From IMG/VR virus record IMGVR_UViG_3300013093_000186, positions 1-30,290 of that record: DNA of 30,290 bases; one strand, 5' to 3'. The notes under the pieces are model-generated. The model was not told the DNA's origin, did no database searches, and worked only from the letters and a program-made list of their open reading frames with translations. Made by a program: the position numbers and the translations under genes. Position 1 is the first letter of the stretch; every line of letters begins with the position of its first letter. The DNA is from a virus. Below, in pieces: positions 27,793-30,290 of the stretch.

Positions 27793-28508
27793 ATATTAAA
27801 GTTCCTCAAGTCTTCGGATAAATCTCTAGATTTAATCAAATAATTATTGTAAGTGTTATCTAATTTTTCAGGCGTCATTATATGTTGAGTACCAAAACCA
27901 TTGGCTTTATCAATTTCTGGTATGTTTTTTTGTATTTGTAACTTACGCTTAATAATTGATTCATTGTAAGGAGACCATCCATACCAAAGAACCAGAAATT
28001 CTATGCTAGTGTATGATTCGTAATGTCTGCCTAATGGGTATGAAATATTTTTATCACAATGTATATTCCTGGCTCGCCTTAGACTAAAAGCCTGATTATA
28101 ATGAATACCATATTGTTTTTGTTTAACTAATGAAATATTTTTATCAGGATACGTATCAGGATCGTTATCTACCATAAACATTGCTGGAATTTTATAAGAA
28201 TCTCTATTTTGTTTACCAAGTTTTGATGTATCACCAAGTAGAAATTCTGTGGTATTCAAACACACTCTCCAACCTTCCACGGTTCTTTCTATATCTTCAA
28301 CTTCTGAATCAATGTCTCTGGCTTGAAAGAATCTGTTCCTAGATTTTACTATTGTCCAATTTGGACAAATACTCTTAATGATTTCCACGGAATTATCAGT
28401 AGAATCATAGTCTATCATAATACCATGTTCAAACTTATCTTTATGATGATTCAACCACCAAGGTAATAGATATTCTTCATTATAAAAATGTGAGATTATT
28501 GTACTCAT
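27789..28508 (-). CDS. glycosyltransferase (GT2/GT92-like)
   Basis: The 239-residue protein starts STIISHFYNEEYLLPWWLNH (2-21), followed by FEHGIMIDYDSTDNSVEI (26-43) with D33 and D35, typical of family-2 or family-92-like glycosyltransferases (NE-x-x-L-x-x-W-x-x-H). VEGWRVCLNTTEFLL and MFMVDNDPDTYPDK follow, with a later WYGWSPYNES segment. Start and stop both overlap neighbours by ATGA, and GAGG precedes the start. It probably builds the same glycan as its neighbours; donor and acceptor are not readable. Confidence 0.85.
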   Translation of the reverse strand: MSTIISHFYNEEYLLPWWLNHHKDKFEHGIMIDYDSTDNSVEIIKSICPNWTIVKSRNRFFQARDIDSEVEDIERTVEGWRVCLNTTEFLLGDTSKLGKQNRDSYKIPAMFMVDNDPDTYPDKNISLVKQKQYGIHYNQAFSLRRARNIHCDKNISYPLGRHYESYTSIEFLVLWYGWSPYNESIIKRKLQIQKNIPEIDKANGFGTQHIMTPEKLDNTYNNYLIKSRDLSEDLRNFNI

Positions 28509-29680
28509 ATCACCTCTACCTCAGGAAAATATTTTAAGAAAACTACACCGCTTTTTCTATTCGAAACTTTGGTTTTAATCTCATCAAAAAAGTTCCAAGC
28601 CAACGGAACAACACAGACTTTTCCCGTTTCTGAAATTATTGTATCTGGATGAACTATCGGTATCTTGCTACCAGGACTGTATAGGCCTTGCTTTAAAGGA
28701 TTATCATCAACAATATAATCTAATTGGAATTTGGAGAAGTTTAAAAATGTATTGCCTTTAGCTGCAGCACCATAACCAATTACTTTATAACCTTGTTCTT
28801 TTAATTCTTTAACTCTATCAAATGTTTCTTTAGAGATTCGAACACAATTTTGATTATATTTTTCCATTACATCTTCAGTCAATTCAAATTCTGTTGATAT
28901 AAATTTTTCCGATTGATCTGTCCGATTTGCAGATAATACAAACACAAAACTTGTGCCGTGTACTGAAGTTCTAATAACATCTATAACGTTGAGGCCTGCT
29001 CGTTTAGCTAAGGCACAGAATGATTTTACACTAAAGAATGATATATGTTCATGGTAAATTGTATCAAACTGATTGTTTTTAACCATATCAGCCTGTGAGG
29101 TTTGTATGAAAATACACCCATCAGTATTTAAAGATTGTTTACATAATTTTAAAAATTCTCTAGGATAAGTGTTATGAGCAAACACATTTTGAGCAGTAAT
29201 GATATCAAATTTGGTGTCAAGTTTCTGTAAACTATCTTCAGTTAGATAATCACAAACAACCGTATGGTTTTTAGAACTTAGTGTGTGTAAATTCTCAGCA
29301 GGATCAATACCATAGGTTTGGTACCCGTGAGCTTTATAATAATCTAATTGTGTTCCATCATTACAAGCTATGTCTAACACCTTTTTACCTTCTGTATACT
29401 GACCAGTAAAACGGACAAACCAAGCAAAGTAGTCCTGTAGTGTTGTGGTAGTTCCACTAACATATAGATAATTTTTAAACAATAAATCTGGATCTACCGC
29501 ATCAGTCAATTGTATGTGTGTACAATCAATGCAGAAGTTTACACCTAACGGAAATACATCTTCAGATTCATCAATTTCTTTTAGATAACTGTTTGCTAAA
29601 GGTTGTGAATTTAAGTCTAAAACAAATTTTAAGTTTTGGCTATCACAACACAGACAGTTAGTTAGTCTCTTGTACGTCAT
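28505..29680 (-). CDS. sugar C-methyltransferase (NovU/TylCIII-like)
   Basis: The 391-residue protein has a zinc-binding N-terminus (C9/C12, C50/C53), LDLNSQPLANSYL (21-33), and a SAM-binding motif VLDIACNDGTQLDYY (101-115). It also has TIYHEHISFFS and the C-terminal IGYGAAAKGNTFLNF. This three-part order (Methyltransf_13, central Rossmann domain, Methyltransf_14) defines SAM-dependent C-methyltransferases acting on NDP-keto-deoxysugars. Length matches the family (about 400). GGAG lies 9 bases before ATG. It suggests the phage encodes a branched or modified sugar with the adjacent glycosyltransferases, perhaps for virion decoration. Confidence 0.9.
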   Translation of the reverse strand: MTYKRLTNCLCCDSQNLKFVLDLNSQPLANSYLKEIDESEDVFPLGVNFCIDCTHIQLTDAVDPDLLFKNYLYVSGTTTTLQDYFAWFVRFTGQYTEGKKVLDIACNDGTQLDYYKAHGYQTYGIDPAENLHTLSSKNHTVVCDYLTEDSLQKLDTKFDIITAQNVFAHNTYPREFLKLCKQSLNTDGCIFIQTSQADMVKNNQFDTIYHEHISFFSVKSFCALAKRAGLNVIDVIRTSVHGTSFVFVLSANRTDQSEKFISTEFELTEDVMEKYNQNCVRISKETFDRVKELKEQGYKVIGYGAAAKGNTFLNFSKFQLDYIVDDNPLKQGLYSPGSKIPIVHPDTIISETGKVCVVPLAWNFFDEIKTKVSNRKSGVVFLKYFPEVEVI

Positions 29681-30290
29681 TATTAATCACTCCGCTAATA
29701 TAATTTTTCACTTCTTGATTCCAACGGTTTCTATTATTAGAACCAGATCCTGCACAATAATGTAATCCCATTGTTTCACCTAAATCATTCTTAAAAAAAC
29801 AGTTACCAAAATCATTAGCGTTTGTTTTCCAATGTTGAGTTTTAATACTGTTATCTAGTATATATTTACGTATTCTCCAACCAACCTCAACAAATCCAGT
29901 ACCCATATTTTGATTTACATCATGTTGAGTACAAATAAAAGTATCTGCCTTAGCTAAATTCCTATCATAAAATGCACCAAAGCAACAAGGTATATTTTCA
30001 AATGCACTAGGATTTCTTGCAACTATAGTCTTTGTATCTTTACCATCATTATATTCTGCACCAACAGCTTTATAGCCTTCTGTAAATTTTTGAACAACAT
30101 AATCGTGTATGTTGTTATGTAACATCCAAAAATCTGAATCCATTACACATATAATATCAGAATCACAATATGATACACCAGCATCTATTGCACGACCGTG
30201 TGAAACTCCGTCAAAATCAGGTTGACTAGGTATTGGAATAAATTTATGATTGATACCACCAATTTGAACATTTAATTTATTTTGGTCTGG
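29658..30290 (-). CDS. GT2-family glycosyltransferase, N-terminus off the window
   Basis: The frame is open to the right edge, so the true start lies beyond 30290; 210 codons are seen. It reads NVQIGGINHKFIPIPSQ, then DGVSHGRAIDAGVSYCDSDI and ICVMDSDFWML, where the DSD triplet is the GT-A metal-binding motif and SHGRAIDAG matches the family-2 'G-x-A-x-x-x-N/A-G' strand-helix. The C-terminal half has CCFGAFYDRN and GWRIRKYI. An internal ATG at 30143 is not the start, since the catalytic motif continues upstream of it. It overlaps the methyltransferase by 23 bases. Probably part of a glycan operon. Confidence 0.85.
   Translation of the reverse strand, partial: PDQNKLNVQIGGINHKFIPIPSQPDFDGVSHGRAIDAGVSYCDSDIICVMDSDFWMLHNNIHDYVVQKFTEGYKAVGAEYNDGKDTKTIVARNPSAFENIPCCFGAFYDRNLAKADTFICTQHDVNQNMGTGFVEVGWRIRKYILDNSIKTQHWKTNANDFGNCFFKNDLGETMGLHYCAGSGSNNRNRWNQEVKNYISGVINNDVQETN

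Noticed and set aside
1-30290. tRNA genes, CRISPR arrays, insertion sequences, att sites
   Set aside because: Reading both strands gave no cloverleaf, no regularly spaced direct repeats, no transposase and no integrase. A tRNA scan would be the decisive check.

Overview
This AT-rich window is almost certainly part of a large T4-like tailed phage (myovirus type) infecting a Gram-negative, probably marine, bacterium. The basis is a T4-type RNase H (FEN-like 5' nuclease), a phage primase with zinc finger and TOPRIM, NrdA/NrdB, ThyX and a thioredoxin-like protein, a SegE-like GIY-YIG nuclease, a GH19 endolysin with an embedded Rz/Rz1 spanin pair, and several families I remember mainly from cyanophages and pelagiphages. 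The spanins imply an outer membrane. Almost every gene lies on the minus strand in tightly packed operons with ATGA, GTGA or TAATG junctions. The one exception is a small plus-strand gene at 1244-1411. No tRNA, CRISPR array or insertion sequence was seen.

Layout in map order; transcription of nearly everything runs right to left. 1-5060: small accessory genes (edge-truncated MUG113/T5orf172-type GIY-YIG protein, MazG-like pyrophosphohydrolase, a 725-aa HExxH plus VWA protein behind an AbrB-like protein, and several 40-60-aa genes). 5076-6725: conserved phage protein, RNase H, hypothetical. 6719-13417: nucleotide and replication block (SegE-like nuclease, zinc ribbon, nrdB, thioredoxin, small membrane protein, class-I amidotransferase-like protein, Mpo1-like membrane protein, nrdA, thyX, primase). 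13435-16593: lysis and envelope block (coiled-coil/TM protein, exported proteins, two-TM protein, GH19 endolysin, lipoprotein, nested i-spanin/o-spanin). 16596-26973: head or virion-associated block (small MKSFKQF protein, a protein with a Cys/Lys-rich C-terminal domain, a conserved 128-aa protein, an Asn-rich structural protein, two long charged proteins rich in LDE motifs, and four enzyme-like proteins). 27091-30290: three glycosyltransferases and a sugar C-methyltransferase, probably for virion or host-surface glycans.

The most striking feature is the 16.6-27 kb block. At least five proteins begin with a short MK-x-F-x-x-F-type leader ending in [LIV]-x-E. This resembles the T4 internal-protein capsid-targeting sequence (MKTYQEFIAE), which the gp21 prohead protease removes. 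Two neighbouring long proteins carry repeated internal E-L-D-E sites. Four consecutive members look like enzymes acting on nucleic acids or nucleotides: a cytidylyltransferase-like plus P-loop kinase fusion, a pol-beta-type nucleotidyltransferase, a KxDG ligase-like protein and a possible PD-(D/E)XK nuclease. I infer that they may be packaged in the head and injected with the DNA.

Regulation visible in sequence: three sigma70-type promoters share TTGnnn-17-TATAATAGATA (upstream of 4824, 6349 and 13417). There is an exact T4-type late box TATAAATA inside a perfect palindrome upstream of 26973. A UUCG hairpin at 17893-17910 looks like a terminator. A second palindrome with the same half-site lies at 4890-4905. 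All statements on homology are from memory of families; no database search was run.
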